The notes: generated from the letters alone by a model not told the origin. A DNA stretch of 64,000 nt from Micromonospora sp. LH3U1 (GCF_028475105.1 NZ_CP116936.1:4029501-4093500), one strand, 5' to 3'. Shown: positions 8,135 to 16,727, counted from the first letter of the stretch. Made by a program: numbers and translations.

Positions 8135-9439
8135 GTGTCCCCGAGCAGATCCGGTCGGCGCGACGGCGTGCGAAAGCCACCGGGGGTGGACGCGGTCGAG
8201 CGGAGCTGGCGCAGCCCGCTTCGCGGTCCCTGGCTCACCGCCGTCTACGGATCGGTGCTGCTCATCGCACTGCCCCTGGTGATCATCACCGGGTTGCTGG
8301 ACTACGCCGCCTACGGCCCCCGGTTCGACCAGGCGTTCCCGACGAATGTGGGCTGGTTGCGGCTACCCACGTTCGATTGGCCGACCCGGCCGTCCTGGCT
8401 GTTCCGGGTCACCCAGGGGCTGCACGTGGCGCTCGGGATCATCCTCATCCCGGTGGTGCTGGCCAAACTCTGGTCGGTCATCCCGAAGCTGTTCGCCTGG
8501 CCGCCGGTCCGCTCGCTGGCTCAGCTGCTGGAGCGGCTCACCCTGCTGTTGCTGGTCGGCGGGATCCTGTTCCAGATCGCCACCGGCCTGCTGAACATCC
8601 AGTACTCCTACATCTTCGGCTTCGACTTCTACACCGCCCACTACTTCGGCGCCTGGATCTTCACGGGCGCGTTCGTGGCGCACGTGGTCATCAAGTTTCC
8701 CCGGCTGTCGACCGCGCTGCGGTCCCGCCCGCTCGGCGCGGAGCTGCGTACCCCGCGCGCGGCGACCCGACCCGAGCCGCCGGACCCGGACGGCCTGGTC
8801 GCCCCGGCACCCGGGCCGGCCACCCTCAGCCGACGCGGTGCGGTCGGCCTCGTCGGCGGTGGTGCGCTGCTGCTGGGCGCGCTGACCATCGGGGAGAGCC
8901 TGGACGGTCCACTGCGCCACACCGCGCTGCTGCTGCCCCGGGGCCGGCAGCCCGGCACCGGGCCGAACGGCTTCCCGGTCAACCGCACCATCGCCGCCGC
9001 TGGCGTACGCCCCGAGCAGACCGGCGCCGGCTGGCGACTGACCCTGCGCGGCGGCGGACGGACCGTGACCCTGGACCGACCCGGGCTGCTGGCCATGGCA
9101 CAGCACACCGCCGCGCTGCCGATCGCCTGCGTGGAGGGTTGGTCGACCCGGCAGACCTGGACGGGGGTACGGCTACGCGACCTGGCCGCGCTCGCCGGTG
9201 TCGCCGACCCGACCTCCGCACACGTGTCGTCGCTGGAGCAGGCCGGGCTGTTCCGCACCGCGGTCCTCGCCCCCAACCAGGTCCTCGACCCGGATTCGCT
9301 GCTCGCCCTGCGGGTCAACGGCGTCGACCTCTCCCCCGATCACGGCTACCCGGCCCGGGTCATCGTGCCGGCCCTGCCCGGGGTGCACTGCACGAAGTGG
9401 GTCGCCGAGATCGACTTCCGGGGACGGGCCGATGGCTGA
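8135..9439 (+). CDS. Membrane molybdopterin-dependent oxidoreductase (cytochrome b561-like/sulfite-oxidase-like fusion)
   Basis: A 434-aa protein from the GTG preceded by AGGAAGGAG (an in-frame GTG at 8093 is the alternative). The N-terminal half has four to five transmembrane helices with histidines (TQGLHVALG, FYTAHYFGAW, AFVAHVVIK) spaced as in b-type di-haem cytochromes. The C-terminal half is a sulfite-oxidase/YedY-like molybdopterin domain with the Mo-liganding Cys in LPIACVEGWST and the ending PGVHCTKWV. It would pass electrons from an extracytoplasmic substrate into the membrane. The substrate is unknown. The next gene overlaps it by 8 bp. Confidence 0.87.
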   Translation: MSPSRSGRRDGVRKPPGVDAVERSWRSPLRGPWLTAVYGSVLLIALPLVIITGLLDYAAYGPRFDQAFPTNVGWLRLPTFDWPTRPSWLFRVTQGLHVALGIILIPVVLAKLWSVIPKLFAWPPVRSLAQLLERLTLLLLVGGILFQIATGLLNIQYSYIFGFDFYTAHYFGAWIFTGAFVAHVVIKFPRLSTALRSRPLGAELRTPRAATRPEPPDPDGLVAPAPGPATLSRRGAVGLVGGGALLLGALTIGESLDGPLRHTALLLPRGRQPGTGPNGFPVNRTIAAAGVRPEQTGAGWRLTLRGGGRTVTLDRPGLLAMAQHTAALPIACVEGWSTRQTWTGVRLRDLAALAGVADPTSAHVSSLEQAGLFRTAVLAPNQVLDPDSLLALRVNGVDLSPDHGYPARVIVPALPGVHCTKWVAEIDFRGRADG

Positions 9440-9893
9440 CCGCCTACGCGCCGGCTACGGCGCCGCGCCCTGGCACCTGATCGTGGTCACGGCCGCCATC
9501 GTGCTCGCCGGCTGGGTGGCGCTGCGGGTGGCCGGGGAGGCGACGGCCGGCCGGATGCTGCTCTGGTTCCTCGGCGCGGTCATCGCCCACGACCTGGTGC
9601 TCTTCCCGGTGTACGCGGCCGTCGACCGCGTGCTGCGTCGGCTGGTACGCGGCCGGGTCGCCCTGCTCAACCACCTGCGGGTGCCAGCGCTCGGCAGCGC
9701 CCTGCTGTTTCTCGTCTACTCCCCCGGCATCCTCCGCCTGGGCGAGACCACCCACCTCGCGGCCACCGGCCAGGACCAGCGGCCGTACCTGGTGCGGTGG
9801 CTCCTGCTCAGCGCGGCGCTGTTCCTGCTCAGCGCGCTGACGTACCTCCTGCGCCGCCGTCAGGTCTCGCCGAAGCGGTCGGAGAGGGCGTAG
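9432..9893 (+). CDS. Small integral membrane protein of unknown function
   Basis: A 153-aa protein starting at MADRLRAGYG inside the end of the Mo-oxidoreductase gene (8-bp overlap), so it is translationally coupled. It has four predicted transmembrane segments and an AHDLVLFPVYAAVDR motif with a membrane-embedded His-Asp. It may be an assembly or electron-transfer partner of the upstream enzyme (inference from coupling only). The last 34 bp overlap the convergent RibD-C-type reductase gene. Confidence 0.75.
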   Translation: MADRLRAGYGAAPWHLIVVTAAIVLAGWVALRVAGEATAGRMLLWFLGAVIAHDLVLFPVYAAVDRVLRRLVRGRVALLNHLRVPALGSALLFLVYSPGILRLGETTHLAATGQDQRPYLVRWLLLSAALFLLSALTYLLRRRQVSPKRSERA

Positions 9894-10558
9894 CGGAGCA
9901 GGACCACGTCGCCGATCTGGCGGGCCTCGGCCAGCCGGGCCCGGCGACCCGGGTGCCAGGGGAAGTTTCCCTCGCCGACGAACCGGGGCGCCCGGCCGTC
10001 GCCGACGAAGAACGGGGCGACCACCAGGTGCAATTCGTCGGCGAGACCGGCGGCGAGGAACTGGGCGTGCACCGTCCCGCCGCCCTCCACCATCAGTCGC
10101 CGTACGCCCCGCTCGACCAGGTCGGCCAGCACCCATCCGGGCTCGACCGGCTCGCCCGCGTCGATCACGGTGGCCAGTCCCCCGACACGTTCCTGGGTCT
10201 TCTCCAGCGCGCCCGTGGCGCAGTAGACGAGCCGGGCGGAGTCGCCGGCGGTGAAGAACCGGGCGGTCGGGTCGAGGTCACCCCGGGCGGTCAGAGTGAC
10301 CTTGGTGGGCGAGGCGGGCCGGCCAGCCGCCACCCGCTCGGCCCGGCGGCTCGGGGAGCGCACCAGCAGCCGGGGATCGTCGCGGCGGACCGTGCCGGCG
10401 CCGACCAGGATCGCGTCGCAGCTGGCCCGGACCGCGTCGACCCGGTCCAGGTCGTCCTCGTTGGACAGCAGCAGCCGCTGGTTGGAGGCGTCGTCGATGT
10501 ACCCGTCGATCGAGGTGGCGCAACTCAGCAGCACGTACGGTCGCGTCGTGCAGCTCAT
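9860..10558 (-). CDS. RibD C-terminal-type pyrimidine reductase
   Basis: A 232-aa dihydrofolate-reductase-fold enzyme with the features of RibD-C/RIB7 reductases. They are the N-terminal substrate strand (RPYVLLSCATSIDGYI), the DAILVGAGTVRRDDPRL loop that binds NADPH, and the GGGTVHAQFLAAGLADELHL helix. RibD-C reduces the ribosyl side chain of the pyrimidine released from GTP. This stand-alone copy has no deaminase domain. An ATGA overlap follows ribA, so it is coupled to it. Here the pair terminates a seven-gene operon that does not contain the other riboflavin genes, which suggests a dedicated rather than housekeeping role. Confidence 0.88.
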   Translation of the reverse strand: MSCTTRPYVLLSCATSIDGYIDDASNQRLLLSNEDDLDRVDAVRASCDAILVGAGTVRRDDPRLLVRSPSRRAERVAAGRPASPTKVTLTARGDLDPTARFFTAGDSARLVYCATGALEKTQERVGGLATVIDAGEPVEPGWVLADLVERGVRRLMVEGGGTVHAQFLAAGLADELHLVVAPFFVGDGRAPRFVGEGNFPWHPGRRARLAEARQIGDVVLLRYALSDRFGET

Positions 10559-11238
10559 TGGGAGACCGACCGGTCGGGGGTACGACCCGCGAGCGCCTCC
10601 GCCGCCTCGGTCTCCGCCGCCTTGGCGGCCTTGGCCGCCAGGTAGTCGGCGTTGGCCGGGGAGAGGAAGACGCTGGTGGGCACCCGTTCGGTGACGTCCA
10701 CGCCCAGCCGGGTCAACTGCTCGGCCTTGTCCGGGTTGCTGCTCAACAGTCGGACCCGCGGCACGCCCAGTGTGGCCAGCATCTGCGCGGCGGCGGTGTA
10801 GTCGCGCTCGTCCTCACCCCGGCCCAGCGCGACGTTGGCCTGGTAGGTGTCCAGCCCGGCGTCCTGCAACGCGTACGCGTCGAGCTTGGCGTACAGGCCG
10901 ATGCCACGGCCCTCCTGCCGCAGGTAGAGCAGGAAACCTCCGGTCTCGGCGATCCGGTGCACCGCCTCCCGCAACTGCGGCCCGCAGTCACAGCGTTGGC
11001 TGCCGAACACGTCGCCCGTGAGGCACTCGCTGTGCGGACGGACCAGTGGGGGTTCGCCCCCGACGGCGAGCCGGTCGAGTGCGCCGGCCCAGTCGCCGAG
11101 ACCGAGGGCGAGGTGCTCCCGACCGTCCACCAGACCCTTGAACGAGAACACCCGGACGGTCGTGGCGTAGCCGTCGGGGAACGTCAGCGGCACCGTGACC
11201 TGCGTACGGATCGTGGCGACCGGCAATGCTTCGGGCAT
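10555..11238 (-). CDS. ribA: GTP cyclohydrolase II
   Basis: A 227-aa stand-alone GTP cyclohydrolase II. The zinc site is the Cys triad in SECLTGDVFGSQRCDCG. The GTP-binding and catalytic region is YLRQEGRGIGL, and DERDYTAAAQML contains the Arg equivalent to E. coli Arg128. The Tyr in DAYALQD aligns with E. coli Tyr105. In the S. coelicolor paralogue SCO6655 a Met replaces this Tyr and the reaction stops at a formamide intermediate. Retention here predicts the normal diaminopyrimidine product. It opens GTP's imidazole ring, releasing formate and pyrophosphate. No FMN riboswitch is visible in the 57 bp upstream. Confidence 0.94.
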   Translation of the reverse strand: MPEALPVATIRTQVTVPLTFPDGYATTVRVFSFKGLVDGREHLALGLGDWAGALDRLAVGGEPPLVRPHSECLTGDVFGSQRCDCGPQLREAVHRIAETGGFLLYLRQEGRGIGLYAKLDAYALQDAGLDTYQANVALGRGEDERDYTAAAQMLATLGVPRVRLLSSNPDKAEQLTRLGVDVTERVPTSVFLSPANADYLAAKAAKAAETEAAEALAGRTPDRSVSQ

Positions 11239-11295
11239 GGGACTCCTTTGTCCGGCGCCACCGACGCGCGGCGACGCGTACGTCTCACCACCGAC

Positions 11296-12231
11296 TCAAC
11301 AGCCGCCGCCGGAGGCGGCTTCCCGGGTGACCGGAATCCGATTTCGCCGGGTCAACAGCACGGCGGCGCCGGGCAGGCTCGCCACCAGCACCAGTGCACC
11401 GTAGACGGTGGCGGTGGCGACACCCTGGGCTGCGCTCAGACCGGCCGCGCCGAACACCCACGCGGCCACTCCCTCGCGCGGTCCGAAACCGGCGATGTTC
11501 AGCGGCAGGCCCATGGCGAGCAGGGCGAGCAGCGTCAACGGCAGCAGCCGCGACAGGGGGGCGTCCGATCCGGCGGTGCGGGCGGCCACCAGGAAGGTGG
11601 CCAGGTGACCGGCGACCATCACGGCGGAGGCGATCAGCACCCCGAGCCAGGTGCGCCGGGCCAGCAGCCCGGACCGCACGTCCGCCACGGCGGTACGCAT
11701 CGCCCGCGCCCACCGTGAGCGACCTGCGGTCGGCACGACCCGGGCCAGCAGCACGGCGACCAGCGCACCCGCGACGAGCAGCGCGGCGGCGACCGGCAGG
11801 TACGGCCGCACCGGGGACGGGAACGCGGCGAGCACCACCAGCGCGACTCCCATCAGGACCACCTGCCCGGCGGTACGTTCCCAGATCACCGCGCGGATGC
11901 CCCGGCTGACGTCACCGGCGTCGCGGCCGTGGCGTACCGCCCGGTGCACGTCGCCGAGCACCCCGCCGGGCAGCGTGGCGTTGAGGAACACCGCCCGGTA
12001 GCAGTGCGCCACCGCGGTCGCCAGCGGCAGGCGCACGCCCAGGCCACCGGCGACCAGGCTCCACCGCCAGGCCGCGCAGACCGTGGTGAGCACGCCGATG
12101 ACCAGCGCGGCGGCCAACGCCGGCGCGTCGATCAGCCGCAACCCGGCGAGGAACGGGCCGCCGCCCACCTGCCACAGCAGGACGGCGAGCAGACCCACCC
12201 CGCCGACCACTCGTGCCCAGGCCCAGAACAT
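11296..12231 (-). CDS. UPF0104/flippase-like membrane protein
   Basis: A 311-aa polytopic protein of the lysylphosphatidylglycerol-synthase transmembrane/YbhN family. It has about eight helices, the conserved YRAVFLNATLPGGVLGDVHRAVRHG segment after the third helix and IAGFGPREGVAAW towards the end. It lacks the cytosolic aminoacyl-transfer domain, so it is likely a flippase-like transporter. Position between a methyltransferase and ribA in an operon with a glycosyltransferase suggests it moves the glycosylated product or its lipid carrier across the membrane (inference). Confidence 0.85.
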   Translation of the reverse strand: MFWAWARVVGGVGLLAVLLWQVGGGPFLAGLRLIDAPALAAALVIGVLTTVCAAWRWSLVAGGLGVRLPLATAVAHCYRAVFLNATLPGGVLGDVHRAVRHGRDAGDVSRGIRAVIWERTAGQVVLMGVALVVLAAFPSPVRPYLPVAAALLVAGALVAVLLARVVPTAGRSRWARAMRTAVADVRSGLLARRTWLGVLIASAVMVAGHLATFLVAARTAGSDAPLSRLLPLTLLALLAMGLPLNIAGFGPREGVAAWVFGAAGLSAAQGVATATVYGALVLVASLPGAAVLLTRRNRIPVTREAASGGGC

Positions 12232-12296
12232 CGGCGCCGGCCTCCCCTTGAAGATCGTCCACTTGCCCTAGTGCACGTACCCAGGGCGTGAACGGT

Positions 12297-13115
12297 TCAT
12301 CCACCCGCGAGGAGGTCACTGTGCTCGACAAGCACGGTGAGCCGGCCGGCCGCCGCGTCGGCGAGCCGGCGCTGGGCGTACGCCTGGGCCGGTCCGGTGA
12401 GGTCGGGGCGCTGCGCGCAGGCCGCGCCCAGCCAGCCCCGGAACCACTCGGCGGCCAGGTCGGCCTGGTCCGGGCCGAGGCGCCACGGGCTGGGCCGCTC
12501 GCGGACGTCGACGCCTCGCCGGGCGAACGCGGCGGCGGTGGTGGCGGCGGCGTCCGGGCCGAGCAGTCGCCGGCCGTCGACGGTACGCCGCTGGTGGTCG
12601 TTGAAGGCGGCCTCGACCTCCTCGTCCAGCGGATCGGCCGGGGTGAACCGGACCCGCCCGGTCACCGAGATCGCGAAGAGGGTGGGTCGGCCGACGCAGG
12701 CGGCCACCACCCGATCGATCTCCTCGACGGTGAGCATGTCCAGCAGCGCGGACGCGGTGACCAGGGAACCGTCGGCCAGGTCGGCGGCGGTCAGCCTGGT
12801 GAGGTCGCCGCACCGGGTGCGGACGGTGACCGGGGCGCCGTCGGCGGCGGTCACGCCGGTCATGCCCTCGGCGGCGCGGGCCAGCAGGTCGGCGTCCCGG
12901 TCATGCAGGATCCAGTGCTGCGGGCCGGACAACCGGGCGGCCAGCCAGCGGCTCATCGAGCCGGTGCCACTGCCCAGGTCGTGGATCACCGTGGGACCGT
13001 CACCGGTCAGCCGGGAACGGACGGCGTCCAGCAGGTCCTCGGCTCGCGCCGCCGCGTCGGCCGGCTCGCGCAACCGCAGCCAGTCGGCGAACGGCAGGGT
13101 CTCCTCGACGGTCAT
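12297..13115 (-). CDS. SAM-dependent methyltransferase
   Basis: A 272-aa class I methyltransferase. Motif I is VIHDLGSGTGSMSRWLA, then WILHDRDADLL (acidic motif II) and LVTASALLDMLT (motif IV region). Its ATG overlaps the expected stop of the upstream glycosyltransferase (ATGA at 13112-13115), which supports the corrected reading of that gene. The substrate is unknown but presumably belongs to the pterin-like pathway of this operon. Confidence 0.85.
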   Translation of the reverse strand: MTVEETLPFADWLRLREPADAAARAEDLLDAVRSRLTGDGPTVIHDLGSGTGSMSRWLAARLSGPQHWILHDRDADLLARAAEGMTGVTAADGAPVTVRTRCGDLTRLTAADLADGSLVTASALLDMLTVEEIDRVVAACVGRPTLFAISVTGRVRFTPADPLDEEVEAAFNDHQRRTVDGRRLLGPDAAATTAAAFARRGVDVRERPSPWRLGPDQADLAAEWFRGWLGAACAQRPDLTGPAQAYAQRRLADAAAGRLTVLVEHSDLLAGG

Positions 13116-14222
13116 TCCGCCACCTCCATCAGCACGTCGGCCAGCAGCGCGGTCGTCACCGGCCAGTCGGTCAGGGTGTCGCGCCGGGCGAGAGCCGCAC
13201 GCCGCAGCCGGCCCGCAGCGCGTCGTCGCCCAACCACCAGCTCAGCGCGCCGGCCAACGCGGCCGGATCGTCCGGCGGGACCAGCAGCCCCGGCAGGTCG
13301 CCATCGGGGGCACGGCCGAGTGCCTCCGGTAGGCCACCCACCTGGGTGCCCAGCACCGGCAGGCCGCGGGCCAGCGCCTCGGTGACGACCATGCCGTATG
13401 TCTCGCCCCGCGACGGCAGCACCAGCAGGTCGGCGGCGGCGTACGCGGCGTCGAGCGCCGCCCCGGTCAGCGGGCCGGCCAGCCGGACCCGGTCGGCGAG
13501 GCCCGCGCCGACGAACCGGTCGCGCAGCCGGTGCACCAGCTCGGGCTCCCGGGTCAGCGTGCCGGCGCAGACCAGCGTCCAGGGCGTCTCGGCCAGGACG
13601 CTCAGGGCGTCGACCAGAACGTCGTGGCCCTTGTGGCGGGTGACCGCGGCCACGCAGAGCAGCCGGTCACCGGCGGCCGAGCCGGGGGTACCGGCGCCGC
13701 TGGCGTCACCCCCGGCGGCGCGACCCGAACGCGGTCGGCGGGCAGCGGATGGCGGAGCAGCAGGCGGCGGCGGGTCCACTCGCTGGTGGTGACGACGGCC
13801 CGCGCGGTGGCCAGCGCTCGCGCCTCGGCCTCGTCGTCGAGCGGCATGTGCACGAGGACGACCAGGCGCAGCCGGCGGGCGTGTGGGGCGAGCAGGTCCG
13901 GCACGGCCGAGGCGATCAGGCCGTCGAGCAGCACCACGGCGTCGTCCGGCGCGGCGGCCAGCAGAGCCGCCAGCGCCGCCCGGTCGGCCAGGTCGGGGTG
14001 CGGCCACGCCCCGGGCACCGCGTGCTCGTGCACCGCCCAGCCGTGCTCGCCGAGGCCCGCACAGATCCGCCGGTCGTAGGTGTTGCCGCCGCTGGGCGTG
14101 GCCGGGTCGTCGATGTCACCGGGCAGGACGACGTGGACCGTGCGGCGGCGCTGGCCGGGGTCCGGGGCGCCACCGGGCGCTCCGGGCTGGTCGAGCGGCT
14201 CCGCCCGGCCCGCGTCGGTCAC
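13112..14222 (-). pseudogene. GT4 (group 1) glycosyltransferase, two frameshifts
   Basis: A GT-B fold retaining glycosyltransferase of about 370 aa when read through. The N-terminal part (GTG at 14222) has VLPGDIDDPATPSGGNTYDRRI. The C-terminal domain has LLCVAAVTRHKGHDVLVDAL and the nucleotide-sugar EX7E motif in LPSRGETYGMVVTEAL. The reading frame breaks at the C run 13709-13713 and again at about 13203-13212. After that, the third frame continues with RRAALARRDTLTDWPV and stops at 13112, overlapping the methyltransferase ATG. One added base at each site restores the gene. GTGA and ATGA overlaps at both ends argue that it is or recently was functional. Confidence 0.82.
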
Positions 14223-14623
14223 AGCGACCGTTCGTAGCTGGCCCAGGCGATGTGCGACTCGTGCAGGGTCACCGTGATGCCGGTCAGGTCGCGCGCCCCC
14301 GCGCCCAGGTCGCCGGCGTGCACCCGCTCGACAAGTCGGTCCGCGACCGTACGGGCCAGCACCTCGGTGGTGGTGTTCACTCCGGCGAAGGCCGGCTCGT
14401 CGTCGAGGTTGCGGTAGGTCAGCTCGCCCAGCACGGCCCGCAACTGCTCGGTGGCCAGGCCGATGTCGACCACGATGCCGTCGGCGTCCAGGTCGGTCCT
14501 CCGGAACGTCGCGTCCACCACGAACGTCGCCCCGTGCAGGCGTTGGGCGGGGCCGAACACGTCGCCCCGGAAACTGTGGGCGATCATCATGTGATCTCGA
14601 ACGGTCACGCTGAACACGGTCAC
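14219..14623 (-). CDS. 6-pyruvoyltetrahydropterin synthase/QueD-like protein, catalytically altered
   Basis: A 134-aa T-fold protein that aligns along its full length with QueD. The pterin-anchoring Glu is kept (TLHESHIAWASYE), and so are the first zinc His (MIAHSF) and the NTTTEVLA helix. However, the catalytic Cys four residues before the HG pair is Ala (AQRLHGA), the last His of the HGH zinc motif is Ala, and the Asp-His of the catalytic triad are replaced by Thr-Tyr in ELTYRNLDD. It should therefore bind a pterin-like ligand without normal PTPS or QueD chemistry, like the S. coelicolor homologue SCO6650. It overlaps both neighbours by 4 bp. Confidence 0.88.
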   Translation of the reverse strand: MTVFSVTVRDHMMIAHSFRGDVFGPAQRLHGATFVVDATFRRTDLDADGIVVDIGLATEQLRAVLGELTYRNLDDEPAFAGVNTTTEVLARTVADRLVERVHAGDLGAGARDLTGITVTLHESHIAWASYERSL

Positions 14624-15618
14624 TCCCCGTCGTCGTAGGTGATGAGGTGGCAGAGCGCGGGCAGGTCGCCCGTGCTCAGTCCGGCGAGCACGTCGGGCAG
14701 CTCCGCGAACCGGGACGCGCCGGTGATCAGCGCGTCGAAGGCCGGATCGTCGAGCAGGTCCAGGGCGAGAGCCAGCCGGTCGGTGTAACTGCGCCGTCCC
14801 CGGCGGGCGGGTGCGACCATGCCGACCTGACTGCTGCGTACGGTCAGCCGGCCGGAGTGGAACGCCCCGCCCAGCGACACCTGCACCGGGCGGTCGCCGT
14901 ACCAGCTCAGCTCGATGACCGTGCCCTCCGGTGCGAGCAGGTCCAGCGAGCGTTGCAGCCCGGCGCCGGTGGCGCTGGCGTGCACGACCAGGTCCCGGTC
15001 GCCGGTCGCGTCGGCCGGTTGGGCGAACGAGACGCCGAGCGCGCCGGCCACCCCGGCCCGGCGGACGTCGGTGTCGACCAGTTCGACCTGCACGCCGGGG
15101 AACCGGGCGAGCAGCGCCGCGACGCAGCAGCCCACCATGCCCGCGCCGATCACGGTGACCCGGTCACCGACCAGCGGCGCGGCATCCCACAGCGCATTGA
15201 TCGCCGTCTCCACCGTGCCGGCGAGGACCGCGCGGGCGGGCGGCACCCCGTCCGGCACCGGCACCACGGCGGTGGCCGGCACGACGTACGCGCTCTGGTG
15301 CGGGTACAGGCAGAACACCGTCCGCCCGAGCAGTTCCGGCGGGCCCTGCTCGACCACGCCGACGCTGAGGTAGCCGTACTTCACCGGGCCGGGGAAGTCG
15401 CCCTCCTGGAACGGCGCGCGCATCGCGGCGTACTGGTCGGCGGGCACCCGGCCGGCGAAGACCAGCGTCTCGGTGCCCCGGCTGACCCCGGAGTAACGGG
15501 TCCGGACCAGCACCTCGTCGGGGCCCGGGGTGGGCAGCGACACCGGCCGGATCTCGGCCGCGCCGGGCTCGCGCACCCAGCAGGCGTACGCCTCGCGGAT
15601 CACCGTCGCGCACCTCAC
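14620..15618 (-). CDS. Zinc-type medium-chain alcohol dehydrogenase
   Basis: A 332-aa MDR-family oxidoreductase. It has a GroES-like N-terminal domain (RPVSLPTPGPDEVLVRTRYSGVSRGTE) and a Rossmann motif VTVIGAGMVGCCVAALL followed by ELVDTD, favouring NAD. The structural zinc-loop cysteines of classical ADHs are absent. It is the first gene of the leftward operon with the PTPS-like, GT4, methyltransferase, flippase-like, ribA and reductase genes (ATGA overlap to the second). The start is GTG at 15618, but the GTG at 15603 has the better-placed GGTGAGG. It probably oxidises or reduces a side-chain carbon of the pathway intermediate. Confidence 0.87.
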   Translation of the reverse strand: MRCATVIREAYACWVREPGAAEIRPVSLPTPGPDEVLVRTRYSGVSRGTETLVFAGRVPADQYAAMRAPFQEGDFPGPVKYGYLSVGVVEQGPPELLGRTVFCLYPHQSAYVVPATAVVPVPDGVPPARAVLAGTVETAINALWDAAPLVGDRVTVIGAGMVGCCVAALLARFPGVQVELVDTDVRRAGVAGALGVSFAQPADATGDRDLVVHASATGAGLQRSLDLLAPEGTVIELSWYGDRPVQVSLGGAFHSGRLTVRSSQVGMVAPARRGRRSYTDRLALALDLLDDPAFDALITGASRFAELPDVLAGLSTGDLPALCHLITYDDGE

Positions 15619-15734
15619 CTCTTGCTCCGGGCCGAACCGAACGGCCGTGTTTCCGTGTTACCGGTCAGGGTCGTCGATCATAGACACGGAGGTACGGTGC
15701 CCACAGTTCGAAGTGGTCCGATGATCGGGCTCCA

Positions 15735-16727
15735 CTACCAGCGGTTGCGCGCCTCTTCGGCCCAGCCGACGAGCCCGTCGAGGCTCACCTTCGTCCCGTC
15801 GTCCGTCTTCGCCCAGCCGGAGAAGTGCCCGAAACACTGGTGCGTCTCGTTCGCGACGACACCCAGGTTGGTGCGGGCCACCTTCTCGTGGAACGGCTGG
15901 AACTCGGCCTCGACCCGTTCCCCGCTGATCCGCCACGGGCGAAGCCAGTCCGACCGGTCGTAGGTCCAGCGCAGTTCCTCGCCGATCTTGTGCAGCCGGC
16001 CGTCGACGAACAGGCCGTTCTCGGTGACCCCGGTGCCGTCGGTCCACTGACCGCCGAGCTGGATCGCCCGTCCCGGTGCCGCACCGGCGGCCCAGTTCCA
16101 CCTGATCGAGTACGGCCACCTGCCGCGACCGTGGTCCAGCACGGCGAACGCGTCCGGCCCACCGATCTCGTACGTCTGGCCGTGCAGTTCCAGTGTGCCG
16201 AGGACAGGGCGGCCGACGTCCTTGACCGTGTACTGGAATCGCGTGGGGCTCCACGGCACGACCACGCCGAGCGACTCGTGGCCGGCCGGCAACGGCACGT
16301 CCACCTCCAGCCGTACTCCGGGGGCACTCGCCGAGATGGCGGTGCCGTCCGGGCGCTGAGCGATCCGGATCGCCAGGCCACCGCCGTGCGCACGAACCTC
16401 GCCCACACCGCTGTGCGGCGGCAGCACCGTCCCACGGGCCAGCGGCACCACCACGTCGGCCGTCGTCTCGGTGCCGCTGTCCCGGTCGAGCACATAGACG
16501 CTGTGCACACCGGCGTAGTCCAGCGACGAGGCGACCACCCCGACGATGTGCCGTGGCGTCACGATGCCCCAGTACTCCCACCGCTTGGTCCGGCCCCAGC
16601 CGCGCAGGTTCGCGGTGTGCAGCGGGCGGCGTGTCCAGCCGACCGCCGCGGGATTGAGCCGCCCGTCCAGTTGGCACAGATCGACAGGTGAGGTCAGCTC
16701 ACGTTCGTGCGTCACGAGGTGCACCAT
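15735..16727 (-). CDS. DUF2804 family protein
   Basis: A 330-aa cytoplasmic protein with no signal or membrane segment. Sequence features typical of DUF2804 are the early WGRTKRWEYWGIVTPRHI, the central FAVLDHGRGRWPYSIRWNWAAG and the late ETHQCFGHFSGW. The central His-Gly-Arg region is strongly conserved in the family, which shares a beta-rich fold with lipocalin-like hydroxyneurosporene-hydratase/AttH proteins. The function is unknown. It reads in the same direction as the downstream operon but is separated from it by 116 bp. Confidence 0.8.
   Translation of the reverse strand: MVHLVTHERELTSPVDLCQLDGRLNPAAVGWTRRPLHTANLRGWGRTKRWEYWGIVTPRHIVGVVASSLDYAGVHSVYVLDRDSGTETTADVVVPLARGTVLPPHSGVGEVRAHGGGLAIRIAQRPDGTAISASAPGVRLEVDVPLPAGHESLGVVVPWSPTRFQYTVKDVGRPVLGTLELHGQTYEIGGPDAFAVLDHGRGRWPYSIRWNWAAGAAPGRAIQLGGQWTDGTGVTENGLFVDGRLHKIGEELRWTYDRSDWLRPWRISGERVEAEFQPFHEKVARTNLGVVANETHQCFGHFSGWAKTDDGTKVSLDGLVGWAEEARNRW

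Noticed and set aside
11239..11295. Possible FMN riboswitch upstream of ribA
   Set aside because: Only 57 bp separate it from the preceding gene, and no conserved FMN-aptamer segments are present.
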